A DNA stretch of 43,066 nucleotides from Shimia sp. R10_1 (GCF_017744095.1 NZ_JAGHQX010000016.1:1-43066); one strand, 5' to 3'. Positions 17,884 through 26,572 are shown, numbered from the stretch's first letter. Numbers and translations are program-made. The notes: generated from the letters alone by a model not told the origin.

Positions 17884-18149
17884 CTAAAAAAGCTCTTGGG
17901 GCGGCACAAAAACGTGACAGGTCCAGTTTGATATCTTTCCGGCCACAGAACTTCAGGCGATGTTCCGAGCTGCACGGCAATGGCTTTCTGGATACGCTCC
18001 GATCGCCGATAGCCTTGCGAGACAGTTGAAACGGAACTGATGGAAACCCCAAGTTCTCTACTTATCTGCGCCAAACTCGTGCCCAACAAACGTAGATCGT
18101 ACTTGATACGTTCATGTCTTGCCAAATCCACGATCAATACGCCCGCCAA
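17751..18149 (-). CDS. Nlp/Ner-family helix-turn-helix protein, probably with a foreign C-terminus
   Basis: The first ~75 residues match small Ner/SfsB-type DNA-binding proteins: RHERIKYDLRLLGTSLAQIS, then a helix-turn-helix with ELGVSISSVSTV and the family ending AVQLGTSPEVLWPERY. The predicted start is TTG 18149 after TGAGGA, as there is no ATG in frame. After about residue 90 the frame runs out of phase into the btuB fragment, so the C-terminal ~40 residues are probably not native. Ner proteins regulate Mu-like phages and transposons, and the gene diverges from an HTH-rich gene at 18352, so this may be a transposon or phage regulatory module. Confidence 0.6.
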   Translation of the reverse strand: MAGVLIVDLARHERIKYDLRLLGTSLAQISRELGVSISSVSTVSQGYRRSERIQKAIAVQLGTSPEVLWPERYQTGPVTFLCRPKSFFRPLFSRKRRGFSNPMPTTRCATSTCPVIPTWAMVGCGLALHSAI

Positions 18150-18351
18150 GCTAAGTCCTCAGTCTAACACCAACAATAAGTACGTGCCGTTCTACAGCAC
18201 ACCACATCTTGAGTCTCTATTTTTGTTTTATTTCAATGACTTACATATTGATGACCTGAAAACGAAATCCAATCTTGTGCCGTTCGTGCTAACCGATTGA
18301 AATAAAGCAACATCACGACAGAAAACATTCCCCTACAAACCGAGAACTCAG
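18150..18351. promoter_or_regulatory. AT-rich divergent promoter region with a 9-bp direct repeat
   Basis: This gap separates the Nlp-type gene from the 18352 gene and is clearly more AT-rich than its surroundings. GTGCCGTTC occurs at 18184-18192 and 18277-18285 in the same orientation, a possible pair of operator sites for the Nlp-type protein. Confidence 0.35.
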
Positions 18352-18888
18352 GTGAGAAAAGTCAGCAAAGTAAAAGTTGGGAACGAAGAACTCTATTCCG
18401 TGAGCGCCACAAACACAGGCGCCAAAGTTTACGCGCGCGAGTGTTTAATCGCCTTATTGAAGGCTTCAGATTGTCTGCGGACCTTCGCCAGGCGGCTCGG
18501 GATTTCTCCGCTCGTTGGGCGCAGACTACTGGAACTCGCTCGATTTAACTATGTTGTGCACCTTCACAGGCAATACAAAAAAGGAGCGACATGCTTTCAG
18601 CTGGCCCAAGACAACGGTTTGAAATTGTCTACATTGCTACGTCTCTTCCGTGAGCAAAAACTGAGAGTGCAGCGCGGAGTACGCAGGCCAAGGGTAACTC
18701 CAAGGAAACTAATCCAGATTTGGCGAGACACCGAAACGATCATCGGAGTTGCCAGAAAGCTCGGCATCGCAAGAAATACCGCACGAAACATACTTCTGGA
18801 AGCAGGCCTGATTCAGGCGAAAATACCACGCTATAGGAGGCAAATACTTCCCGAGGGAGCTATCATTGGAAAGCCGATTGCTACTTGA
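18352..18888 (+). CDS. Unknown protein with three helix-turn-helix-like segments
   Basis: This 178-residue basic protein starts at GTG 18352; no ATG is available in frame. I see three HTH-like stretches: LRTFARRLGISPLVGRRLLE, CFQLAQDNGLKLSTLLRLF and GVARKLGIARNTARNILLEA. Such repeats occur in the DNA-binding arm of transposases and in phage regulators. No catalytic domain is attached and I do not recognise the family. AT-richer, poorly Rhodobacterales-like codon use suggests horizontal transfer. Confidence 0.55.
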   Translation: MRKVSKVKVGNEELYSVSATNTGAKVYARECLIALLKASDCLRTFARRLGISPLVGRRLLELARFNYVVHLHRQYKKGATCFQLAQDNGLKLSTLLRLFREQKLRVQRGVRRPRVTPRKLIQIWRDTETIIGVARKLGIARNTARNILLEAGLIQAKIPRYRRQILPEGAIIGKPIAT

Positions 18889-18994
18889 TTTTCGAATTGA
18901 CCTCCGAAGCATCCAAAAAGTTTGCTTTTCGTCACGAAGCTTGTAGGTATCGCAGATCGCCGAAAACACTTGGAGTTCCGCTTTCCCGCAAACA

Positions 18995-19363
18995 GTGACC
19001 CCAGAAGATCTGCTAGAAATTGTAAATCTAGATTTGCACGGCAGTTCAACACCTGATGGTGCAAGAAGACTTTGTGAGCTTGGCATGGCCATCCCAGCCA
19101 ATTTTGCATTCACCAGTCAAACTGGCCAAACGCTGCAATTTCAGACGATCGATATGGATCTGCAGGGCTACATCCTTTCTAAGAGGGTGCAAGACTGTCT
19201 GGTCTCCGAACATCCATTTGTTACGGAAGCCAGAGCAAATGTGCACAAGGATCAGTTTGTCAGCCGTGCTATGGTCGTCTTCGAAACAAATTTCTTGCGA
19301 TCAAAAAACCCTGAAGAACTTGAGGTTTTACATCGGCGTTCAGCCAAGAGCTGGTGCCTCTAG
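18995..19363 (+). CDS. Hypothetical protein or gene fragment
   Basis: This 122-residue open frame starts at GTG 18995. The composition is protein-like (PEDLLEIVNLDLHG, LCELGMAIPANFAFT, DMDLQGYILSKRVQDCL). No domain is recognised and no ribosome-binding site is obvious. The frame is open for about 45 bases before the GTG but has no start codon there, so this may be the remnant of a longer gene. It lies in the rearranged segment between two truncated genes. Confidence 0.35.
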   Translation: MTPEDLLEIVNLDLHGSSTPDGARRLCELGMAIPANFAFTSQTGQTLQFQTIDMDLQGYILSKRVQDCLVSEHPFVTEARANVHKDQFVSRAMVVFETNFLRSKNPEELEVLHRRSAKSWCL

Positions 19364-19918
19364 GCGCACGCACCTTGATAAGCTGGCTAATCTGTAGGGG
19401 CGGTTCAGGGAGAACCTACCTGAGTGTCTCCAACCGGCCCTTTCTGGACATTCGTTGACCGGTCAAGATTCTGCGGTCGCAACCCGCCTTACGGCCATTC
19501 GCTGCAAGTGCGAATTCTGGGCTTCGTCGAACTCACACATCGCGGACAAAACGGCCTTTACTTTTCAGGTGCTTGCAGAAGCAGCATGCGTTCGCGGGTG
19601 CAGCATAGTCTTTGTTGATTGCAGTCGATGTTGTCGAACAGGTCATTCAAGCCCAGTGTGAGGGTTCGCATTCAGACCGACCATTCGAAGTGCTCAGGTC
19701 AGATTATCGAAATACTTACAAAACCTCGGTGCGCCACGCATAATAACCTCGTGCAGCGGGTCTATTGTTCGCGTCGCTTACAGCGGTTGGAAAGAGCGAA
19801 TTGCGAAACATGGTTAGAAAACTTCCACCCACGGCCGCAGCTCCAGTTCCCATGACCACGCAGACCGGTCCTGTTGCAGGAAATGCCAATGGCTCTCAGC
19901 GATTGCATCTGGCGACAA
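19364..19918. other. No gene seen; rearranged spacer with a dispersed short repeat
   Basis: No supported gene is visible. The segment at 19484-19511, containing TTACGGCCATTCGCTGC, resembles 26482-26508 and more weakly 31770-31790. The right edge (~19919) is where the adjacent SDR gene loses homology to its family. Confidence 0.4.
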
Positions 19919-20518
19919 TCACGAATCCGGGTTGTTGGGTTCACCCATATAGCCTGGCCGGTCAGCGCTGCGGATAAGGCCGTCCACAACCATGTGCCCG
20001 ATATGGATGCCTTGGGGATGGAGTTCGCGTGCCAGCGATTGGGCCAGCCCGCGCAGGGCGAATTTACCCATGGCGAAGGTGGCCGATTCTGGATAGCCCT
20101 TCACCCCCGCCGAGGCTCCGGTGAAGAGAATTGCGCCGTGGTTATATGGGAGCATGCGCTTGGCGGCTTCCTGGGCTGCATAAAAGGCGCCCATGGCGTT
20201 AACTTGCATTGCGCTTTCAACGCGGGCGGGGCCCAGCTGGACAAAGGGCATGCGAATGGCAAGTGAAGGATTGTAAACCAACACATCCGGCGCCTGGCGG
20301 CCATCCAGTTCCGCAAAAAGCCTGACCACGTCATCGCGCCTACCTGCATTGCAAGAATAGGTGGTTGCCTGAATCTCTTCGGCCAGATCAGACAGACCGG
20401 ATGGCTTACGCGCTACCAGACTCACACGAAGCCCGTTGGCATGAAACAGGCGGGCAAGAGATGCGGACAATCCCGGACCTGCGCCAATGATCAATGCATG
20501 TTTATAGGTCGACTTCAT
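19919..20518 (-). CDS. SDR-family oxidoreductase, C-terminus probably truncated
   Basis: This 199-residue protein begins with a Rossmann motif, ALIIGAGPGLSASLARLF. VYNPSL replaces the usual NNAG, and FTGASAGVKGYPESATFAMGKFA covers the catalytic Ser region but shows no Tyr-x-x-x-Lys: the Tyr position reads Phe (FAMGK). It belongs to an SDR group known from Rhodobacterales whose members continue about 40 residues further; here the frame stops soon after MGEPNNPDS. ATG 20518 follows AAGGAG and lies 13 bp after the 20531 gene, so it is the last gene of a three-gene operon. Atypical active site plus truncation make dehydrogenase activity doubtful. Confidence 0.7.
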   Translation of the reverse strand: MKSTYKHALIIGAGPGLSASLARLFHANGLRVSLVARKPSGLSDLAEEIQATTYSCNAGRRDDVVRLFAELDGRQAPDVLVYNPSLAIRMPFVQLGPARVESAMQVNAMGAFYAAQEAAKRMLPYNHGAILFTGASAGVKGYPESATFAMGKFALRGLAQSLARELHPQGIHIGHMVVDGLIRSADRPGYMGEPNNPDS

Positions 20519-20530
20519 GGTGCTGACTCC

Positions 20531-21601
20531 TTAGTTTCCTGGGGCAATCACGGTGGTTTCATAGGGCTGTGGCTGTTGCCCAATGGTGTTGGGGTTCGCG
20601 TCAAAAGGCGCCCTTAGCGAGTTGCCCGAAATGTCCTCGAGGTCCGGGTCGATCCTTAGGCGGACTGTGGCGGGCCAGGGTGCCTTGGGTGCGAAACGCC
20701 ATGTCAGGTCATCGGTTGTGACTGTGCCCGGAATGACTGTTCCCGAACCATCCAGAACCTTTATCAATCGGGCAGAGGCACCACGGTCCATCACCCGGTC
20801 AAAGGTGATGAGCATTGGGATCTTGGCGCCTGTTTCGGGGCGGTTGATCCGCCAGTCATCTGGTCTGACGGCGGATCTTGTCGCGGGGCCTACCTTGAAA
20901 GGAAGCACCTGATGGCCGCCAATAGCAGCACCCCGCGCGCTTTGCATCGTGCCTGCAACGACAAGCCGATAGCTTTCCCCAAACTCAAGCGGTGCGCCAT
21001 CCGTCTGATTTGGGCCGACACCCTGTTTGATCCGACCTGGGTCAAAGAGCAGTGTCAGGCGACGTTGATCTCGGTCCCAAAGCTCGGCGTTCAAGTTCAA
21101 GAAGGGGCTGTCGACACGGCGTCCATCGGCACGTTCCAACCATATGTTGGCACCGATCTGCCCGCGCGCTATTGGCTCAGAAAACATCAGGTAAAACCGC
21201 AGAGTATTGGCGGGAATTTCAGCGCTTGCTGGCGCATGCCAGACAAGTTCAGGCGCTTTGATTTCATCGCCTGGCAGCGCGATTTTGGCTTCATAGTCAC
21301 CGAGTCCAACGATGTACTCCGACCCCGGCCGCAGATCGAAACGGGGATCGAGAACCAGTGAGTCACCCGCTGTACCAAGCGTCAATGCCATGCTCCGGCT
21401 GCTGTTGGCCTCGGCGTGTTGCAGATAAACTGCTGACGGGTTCTCCAATAGATCTTTGCGTTCCTTCTCATCCAGTCCTGACACAATCACGGAACCGCTG
21501 GCTGCGTCGAATTCCGCACGAACCTCTGCCGCCCCTTCGAAGGGCGACAGGAGGAGGGCGGCAAGCATTGCCTGCCGCACCACGAAGCGTTTCACAAACA
21601 T
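20531..21601 (-). CDS. Exported protein of unknown function with a possible Ig-like domain
   Basis: This 356-residue protein has a signal peptide (hydrophobic AMLAALLLSPFEGAAEV). The central FYLMFSEPIARG and the later PMLITFDRVMD have the flavour of SbsA/Ig-like domains found in surface proteins, followed by SGNSLRAPFDANP. No enzymatic motif is visible. ATG 21601 overlaps the stop of the upstream gene as TGATG, so the two proteins are probably made in proportion and may form a complex outside the cytoplasm. Confidence 0.65.
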   Translation of the reverse strand: MFVKRFVVRQAMLAALLLSPFEGAAEVRAEFDAASGSVIVSGLDEKERKDLLENPSAVYLQHAEANSSRSMALTLGTAGDSLVLDPRFDLRPGSEYIVGLGDYEAKIALPGDEIKAPELVWHAPASAEIPANTLRFYLMFSEPIARGQIGANIWLERADGRRVDSPFLNLNAELWDRDQRRLTLLFDPGRIKQGVGPNQTDGAPLEFGESYRLVVAGTMQSARGAAIGGHQVLPFKVGPATRSAVRPDDWRINRPETGAKIPMLITFDRVMDRGASARLIKVLDGSGTVIPGTVTTDDLTWRFAPKAPWPATVRLRIDPDLEDISGNSLRAPFDANPNTIGQQPQPYETTVIAPGN

Positions 21602-22827
21602 CAGTTGAACTGCAGCGGGGGATCAACGTGGAACCCAAACGGGTCCGGCGCGCCGTCCCAGTTCATTTCGACAACGTGGTCCGAGCGCTCAAAGAACATC
21701 GGCATCGCGAGCGTGTGCATCTCGAGGATACGCGGATCTTCCGGGTTTTCACGCACGGTCACGGCCCAGCTTTCGTCAACGGTGTCGATATGGACCACGC
21801 CGCTGATTGGGATCGGAGTGTATTCAGCACCGCCAATGCCAAAGAGAGGTTGAACACCTTCGCCCGTCGGCATTTCTTCTGCGGTTGCCAAAGTATCAAG
21901 CGCATAAGAGGCCGCGCTGCGGTGGGTGTTGGTCACCAGAACATTCTGCTGACCGGTCCACGCGTTGGTATAGGCAATGGTATCGATCGGAGAGTTGCCG
22001 TAGCCCAACTCTGCAATCATCTCGCCGCGCACCTGTTTGCCATCTTCCAGATCGGCCAGCGGGATACGCACCACAGGCGTGCAGCGATAAAGCGCGATCA
22101 TGGTCGCCTCACCCTCAAGTTCGACAATGGTCTGGGTGATGATGGGCGCGCGGGTTTCCCATTGCGCATGTACCGCATGCCAAATCTCGATTTTGGAGGT
22201 CTCGGCAGTGCCGTCAAAAGGATAGCTGATCCGGCGCAGGGTCGAGCCAAATTCTTCGTTCGACACGCCAGCAACAAAAATCTCGTCGTTGTAATAGTCG
22301 ATATCCGTGATCGCGAGCTGGTACAGCGGGCGGTCGAACTCGATGGTTTCGTTCGCCGGAAGCGCGCCCAGATCTTGGGTCGAGTGGTTTGCCTTGGTCA
22401 GATCAACCAGCTCGATCTTGCCTTGGTTTACCTTGACGATCAGCGCCTCGGCATCCGGGCCCAGGCCGCGATGAACCGACAGGAAGATCTGTTTGCTTGG
22501 CTTGTGCATGACCATGTCGTTAATTTCGACCTGATCCGCCGGAACACCAAGAAGCGCGCCAATGTCGGCGTTGATGTTTTCAAAGATCGTGCGCCCTTCA
22601 AAGGTCTTGGCGCGGCCAAGCGCATAAGTGCTTTGGTCGGCGATTTGATCGTCACCAAGGTCGAAGGCGTGCACAACTCCGGCACGGCCATCACCAACGA
22701 AAAGTGTGTTAGCGTCGTTGAAGGCAAGCGCGCCTGCGGATTGCAGAACTGGCGTGTCGGCAAAGGCAGCGGTCGCCGCCGCGAATGTCAGCGCGATGGC
22801 GCTGGAGGTTTTGAAGAAGCGTGACAT
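21601..22827 (-). CDS. Periplasmic or secreted beta-propeller-like protein of unknown function
   Basis: This 408-residue protein has a clear signal peptide (SSAIALTFAAATAAFA, cut near ADTPV). The mature part repeats short beta-rich blades such as ALAFNDANTLFVGDGRAGVVH, FLSVHRGLG, ELAITDIDYYNDEIFVAG-like LAITDIDYYNDEIFVAG and NVLVTNTHRSAASY, suggesting a beta-propeller. I do not recognise a named family. ATG 22827 was chosen because GGAGAG lies six bases upstream; an in-frame start at 22872 lacks this. It is the first gene of an operon with the 20531 protein and an SDR. Confidence 0.65.
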   Translation of the reverse strand: MSRFFKTSSAIALTFAAATAAFADTPVLQSAGALAFNDANTLFVGDGRAGVVHAFDLGDDQIADQSTYALGRAKTFEGRTIFENINADIGALLGVPADQVEINDMVMHKPSKQIFLSVHRGLGPDAEALIVKVNQGKIELVDLTKANHSTQDLGALPANETIEFDRPLYQLAITDIDYYNDEIFVAGVSNEEFGSTLRRISYPFDGTAETSKIEIWHAVHAQWETRAPIITQTIVELEGEATMIALYRCTPVVRIPLADLEDGKQVRGEMIAELGYGNSPIDTIAYTNAWTGQQNVLVTNTHRSAASYALDTLATAEEMPTGEGVQPLFGIGGAEYTPIPISGVVHIDTVDESWAVTVRENPEDPRILEMHTLAMPMFFERSDHVVEMNWDGAPDPFGFHVDPPLQFN

Positions 22828-22905
22828 TGGGCTCTCCGTTGTTGTCATGAACCCAAAGATAGAGGGGTGCAAAAGTCACAACAGACTGAAAAAATGGAAC
22901 CAAAT

Positions 22906-22922
22906 GTTCTAAAATTCAGAAC
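22906..22922. promoter_or_regulatory. GTTCT-N7-AGAAC palindrome before the exported-protein operon
   Basis: Perfect 5-bp arms GTTCT and AGAAC are separated by seven AT-rich bases, a typical shape for a LysR-type site. It lies about 80-95 bp upstream of the 22827 start codon and touches the LysR stop. Similar GTTC/GAAC half-sites cluster upstream of the 23941 SDR. Confidence 0.4.
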
Positions 22923-23848
22923 TAGCTCAAGATGTCTTTTCTGTTCAAAAGGCCGGGGATGACCTCTTCGGACAGTTTGATCGCCGCATCAATGCGAGCG
23001 ACCCGGCGTGCGCCTTGTCGGTAGGTCAGTAACACCGGATGGGGCCGCACGCGAAAGCCGGGCAGGCATCGTACCAACTTGCCCGAGGTTGCAAGATCGC
23101 CAAGCATGAATTCGGGTACCAGCGCAAAGCCCAAACCCGCCAGAGCGAGATCCAGAAGGATGTGAAAACTCATCACAGCCAGGGGGCCGGACACCGAAAC
23201 GGCGGTCTCTTCTGCTGCTGATTCAAACTCCCAAACGGCTCCGGGACGGTCCCCCCGAAAGGTCAGGCAGGGCGCGTTGGCAAGATCCCTTGGATGCTTC
23301 AGCCTGTGTTCGGCACATAGTTCAGGCGTTGCAACAAGGATACGTCGGAACGACCCCATTTCGCGCGCGATCAGGCGGTCATCATGGACCATGCCAATCC
23401 GGAACGCGATATCGGTGCCGGGGTCCTGCATATCGGCAAAACCATAATCAGGCCGCATCACCAAGGTCAGGTCCGGGTGCCGCTCACGGGCAAGGGGAAA
23501 GAGTTTTGACGCGACAAGCCCGCCAAATTCATGCGTCGCCGCCAGATTGACCTGCCCTGAAATACCAACGCTTTCCTCGCGGGCGATGTCTTCGATCAGG
23601 TCAATTTCCGCCAACACCGAAGCGATGCGATGTTCAAGACGCTCACCAATTGGCGTCAGCTTGACTGACCGCGCTCCGCGTTCCAAAAGCTTTACGCCCA
23701 GTTAGTCTTCGAGCTGCGCGACGTGCCGACTAACGCCGGACTTGGCAATGCCCAACTGCTCTGCCGCCGCACTTATGCCACCGGCCTTGGCGACTGTGTG
23801 AAAGCTGATGAGCGTGGGTAATCCCAGTGTTCTGATATCTTGAACCAT
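22922..23848 (-). pseudogene. LysR-type transcriptional regulator interrupted by an in-frame stop
   Basis: Read through, this is a normal 308-residue LysR regulator. It starts MVQDIRTLGLPTLISFHTVA, has the HTH SAAAEQLGIAKSGVSRHVAQLED, and the effector domain from about residue 90 onwards. Codon 49 (23702-23704) is TAA, in the position where LysR proteins usually have Gln or another residue before LGVKLLERG. A single C-to-T change from CAA would explain it. Everything downstream is intact, which suggests a recent mutation or a base-calling error. It diverges from the 23941 SDR, which it probably regulated together with the operon at 22827. Confidence 0.85.
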
Positions 23849-23876
23849 GAGTTCAATTTTATCCCACTGTTCTGAA
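23821..23876. promoter_or_regulatory. Two ATCCCA-N-TGTTCTGA repeats between LysR and SDR genes
   Basis: ATCCCAGTGTTCTGAT (23821-23836) and ATCCCACTGTTCTGAA (23861-23876) match at 14 of 16 bases and are 40 bp apart, about four helical turns. The first lies inside the start of the LysR gene and is part of a GTTC-N9-GAAC palindrome (23829-23845). They are candidate LysR binding sites. Confidence 0.45.
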
Positions 23877-23940
23877 TTTTTGGCAACACGTATCTGTAAC
23901 TCATCAAAGGCCCAATGCGGGCAAACATGGAGATGAGAAA

Positions 23941-24825
23941 ATGAATATCCTGATTACAGGTGCAAGCAGCGGCTTTGGCAAACTGATCGTAGCGGAGCTG
24001 CTCAAGGCCGGCCACCAAGTGGCGGGCACTGTCCGCGATCCAAAAAGGCGCAACGCCGAAGCGGCAGATCTGCTGCGGGACCTGGGCGCTGAAATTGTCG
24101 ACATTGATGTTACCGATGACGCTTCGGTCGAGGCCGGGGTCGCGGCGGCAAGCGACCGTATGGGCGGCATTGATGTTCTGATCAACAACGCAGGCGTTGG
24201 CGTTCACGGCCTGCAAGAGAACTTCTCGGCGGCGGATTTCCAGCGTGTGTTCGACATCAACGTCTTTGGTCCGCAACGCCTGACACGCGCTGTTCTACCG
24301 CAAATGCGCGAACGGGGAGAGGGCCTTATCCTGAACATCACCAGCGTTCTGGGCCGCATCACCCTTCCATTCTATGGACCCTACAACGCGACCAAATGGG
24401 CGTTGGAGGCCGTCAGCGAGAATTATCGCGCAGAGCTGAGCCAGTTTGGTGTTGATGTCGCAATCATTGAACCCGGCGGGTTCCCGACGGAATTCCATGG
24501 CAACCTGATCCTGCCGAACTCGACCGCCCGCAATGAGGGTTATGGTGAGATGGCAGACGCTCCGGTGGCTGCACGCCAGCAGATGAATGAGTTCCTTGCG
24601 GCCAATCCACAGCAAAACCCGTCTTTGGTGGCGGAGGCTGTTGTATCCGTCGTTGACGCGGCGCCCGGCACGCGCCCGTTTCGCACCGAAGTGGATACGG
24701 TCGGCATGGGAGACCTGGTCAAACCAATGAACGATCTGGCGGCGACCAGTACCCAAGCGCTCTTCACAAACTTCGGTATGGCAGACATGCTGAAACTGAA
24801 CGTGACGCCCAAGAAAGCCGCCTGA
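23941..24825 (+). CDS. Short-chain dehydrogenase/reductase
   Basis: This 294-residue protein is a classical SDR. It has the cofactor motif TGASSGFG near the N-terminus, the structural NNAG in DVLINNAGVG, a catalytic Ser in NITSVLGRI and Tyr/Lys in YGPYNATKWA, then the EPGGFPTEF loop. Arg at the end of beta-2 (GTVRDPKRR) suggests NADP preference. A good GGAGATGAG ribosome-binding site precedes ATG 23941. It diverges from the LysR pseudogene and is followed by a second SDR 67 bp on. The substrate is unknown. Confidence 0.88.
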   Translation: MNILITGASSGFGKLIVAELLKAGHQVAGTVRDPKRRNAEAADLLRDLGAEIVDIDVTDDASVEAGVAAASDRMGGIDVLINNAGVGVHGLQENFSAADFQRVFDINVFGPQRLTRAVLPQMRERGEGLILNITSVLGRITLPFYGPYNATKWALEAVSENYRAELSQFGVDVAIIEPGGFPTEFHGNLILPNSTARNEGYGEMADAPVAARQQMNEFLAANPQQNPSLVAEAVVSVVDAAPGTRPFRTEVDTVGMGDLVKPMNDLAATSTQALFTNFGMADMLKLNVTPKKAA

Positions 24826-24892
24826 CCCAAAAGGCTGGCCGGATTTGTTCTGGCCAGCCGCCAAGCCAACAATAGCACCCCTGACGATCAAC

Positions 24893-25732
24893 ATGACACA
24901 CCCCGCGTTTCAATCTTCGTCTGTTGCCGTTGTCACTGGCGGCGCTTCGGGCATAGGTCTTGCCGCTGCGGCCAAGTTTGCGGGCATGGGCATGAAAGTC
25001 GTTGCCGTCGACCGTGATGCCGACAAACTGGCCGAAGCCGAAAAGGCGCTGCGTGCGGCGGGCGCGGCCGATGTCATGACGGCCGCCACCGATGTTTCTG
25101 ATCGCGCGCAGCTGGAAACGCTTGAACAAGAGGTCACAGCTCGGTTCGGCGGCGCGGATATCCTGATGAACAATGCTGGGGTCGGCGGGCGCACCTCATG
25201 CCTGACCGCGCTTGATGTCTGGGAGAAGATACTGGGCGTCAATCTTTGGGGCGCTATCCACGGCACGCAAGTGTTCGCCCCGGGCATGATCGAACGGGGT
25301 CGACCCGGCGCAATCATCAACACCGGGTCCAAACAGGGGATTACGACACCGCCCGGGAACCCCGCTTACAATGTGTCCAAAGCGGGTCTGAAAGTCTTTA
25401 CCGAGGCCCTGGCGCATGAGCTGCGCAACACCGAAGGTTGCCGGATTTCCGCACATCTGTTGGTGCCCGGCTTTGTTCACACGGCAATGATCGGTGCTGC
25501 CAAAAAGCCCGGAGCAGCATGGACGGCAGAGCAAACGGTCGATTGCTTCGTGGAAAGCGTAAACCACGGCGATTTCTACATTCTATGCCCGGACAACGAT
25601 GTGCCTCGCGCGCTGGACGAAAAACGCATCGCTTGGGCCGTTGGCGACATGATCGAAAACCGCCCGCCCCTCAGCCGCTGGCATCCGGATTATGCGGACG
25701 CTTACGCAGCTTTCATTGCGCAGGAGACCTGA
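24893..25732 (+). CDS. Short-chain dehydrogenase/reductase
   Basis: This 279-residue SDR has VVTGGASGIGLAAAAKF, an acidic residue after beta-2 (AVDRDADK) that suggests NAD preference, MNNAGVG, and the catalytic region INTGSKQGITTPPGNPAYNVSKAGL containing Ser, Tyr and Lys. ATG 24893 (MTHPAF) was preferred to TTG 24845 because it begins just before the first beta strand, although no strong ribosome-binding site precedes it. It probably shares a transcript with the SDR at 23941. The C-terminal part (FYILCPDNDVPRALDE) is typical of an SDR subgroup with broad substrates. Confidence 0.86.
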   Translation: MTHPAFQSSSVAVVTGGASGIGLAAAAKFAGMGMKVVAVDRDADKLAEAEKALRAAGAADVMTAATDVSDRAQLETLEQEVTARFGGADILMNNAGVGGRTSCLTALDVWEKILGVNLWGAIHGTQVFAPGMIERGRPGAIINTGSKQGITTPPGNPAYNVSKAGLKVFTEALAHELRNTEGCRISAHLLVPGFVHTAMIGAAKKPGAAWTAEQTVDCFVESVNHGDFYILCPDNDVPRALDEKRIAWAVGDMIENRPPLSRWHPDYADAYAAFIAQET

Positions 25733-25809
25733 TATCAAGCGATGCGCGCGCTGAAAACCGGTAACGTGAACCGGCGCCGGCCACCCAGATACAATAGCTG
25801 GAGAGACAG

Positions 25810-26238
25810 ATGACAACACGAGGGTTTTGCCTGTGCAAAAAAACGCAATGGGAGTTTGAAGGCGAAGTAACCTGGGCCTGCTACTGCCATTGCGACGATT
25901 GCCGCAGAAACTGCGCCGCACCAGTCGTCGCTTGGCTGGGGGTGCCGATCAGGAACTTCAAGTGGACCGGAAATGCGCCGAAGACCATCGAAAGCTCGAA
26001 AGGCGTTTTCAGACATTTCTGCGCGCATTGCGGATCGCCGGTTGGCTTTGAGGCTGATCACTATGCAGGAGGGATGCACCTATACGCAGCGTCCCTGGAA
26101 AACCCTGCGGATTTCAAACCAACCTTCCATGTGAACTATCAAAGCAAACTGCCGTGGCTTCAGATGAACGATGACCTTACAAAATACGATGGGACTTTGC
26201 TGCATGCGCCCGAGGATCTGAGCGGCTACGATCCATAG
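25810..26238 (+). CDS. GFA-family (CENP-V/GFA) zinc protein
   Basis: This 142-residue protein has the GFA fold with zinc ligands in GFCLCKK (CxC), CYCHCDDCRR (CxCxxC) and FCAHCGSPVGF (CxxC). The family was named for glutathione-dependent formaldehyde-activating enzyme, but most members have no tested activity. ATG 25810 follows GGAGAGAC. It is in line with the two SDR genes, 77 bp downstream, and may belong to the same transcript. Confidence 0.85.
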   Translation: MTTRGFCLCKKTQWEFEGEVTWACYCHCDDCRRNCAAPVVAWLGVPIRNFKWTGNAPKTIESSKGVFRHFCAHCGSPVGFEADHYAGGMHLYAASLENPADFKPTFHVNYQSKLPWLQMNDDLTKYDGTLLHAPEDLSGYDP

Positions 26239-26572
26239 CCTGATGCTACGCTGCCACAATGCAGCCTACTGTGCGTTGGACGATCGCTTGCTTGCTCACT
26301 ATGCTGCTTGTGCAGCAAAATTTGCGTTGCTTGCAGTTGCAGCAACAAAAGTGAACTCACAGATTGGGCTCGTTGCCGCCGTCGGAGCTAATGCAGCATC
26401 ATTGTATCATTGAATCCAAGTCGCTATCCAAACCGGCCCATTCCAGACCTTCGACACACGGTTACAATGCTGCGGGAACAGCCCGCTTACCGGCCATTCG
26501 CTGCGATAGCAAAAGCTCACGGTCTGCGAATGAGAAAGTCGCGGGACTTCGCTGCAGATCATCGGACAACGC
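26239..26572. other. Non-coding gap with degenerate repeats
   Basis: No gene is visible. The stretch around 26275-26345 is rich in GCTTGC, TGCAGC and TTGCAG words and looks like a decayed repeat. 26482-26508 contains GGCCATTCGCTGC, which also occurs near 19491. Confidence 0.45.

Noticed and set aside
17884..18351. Cobalamin riboswitch upstream of btuB
   Set aside because: I looked for B12-box-like sequence and found none. The upstream region has been replaced by the HTH gene.
21358..22824. Long 488-codon open frame on the plus strand
   Set aside because: It is antisense to the 408-residue exported protein, which has a signal peptide, a ribosome-binding site and an operon context. The plus-strand product has Arg/His-rich shadow composition.
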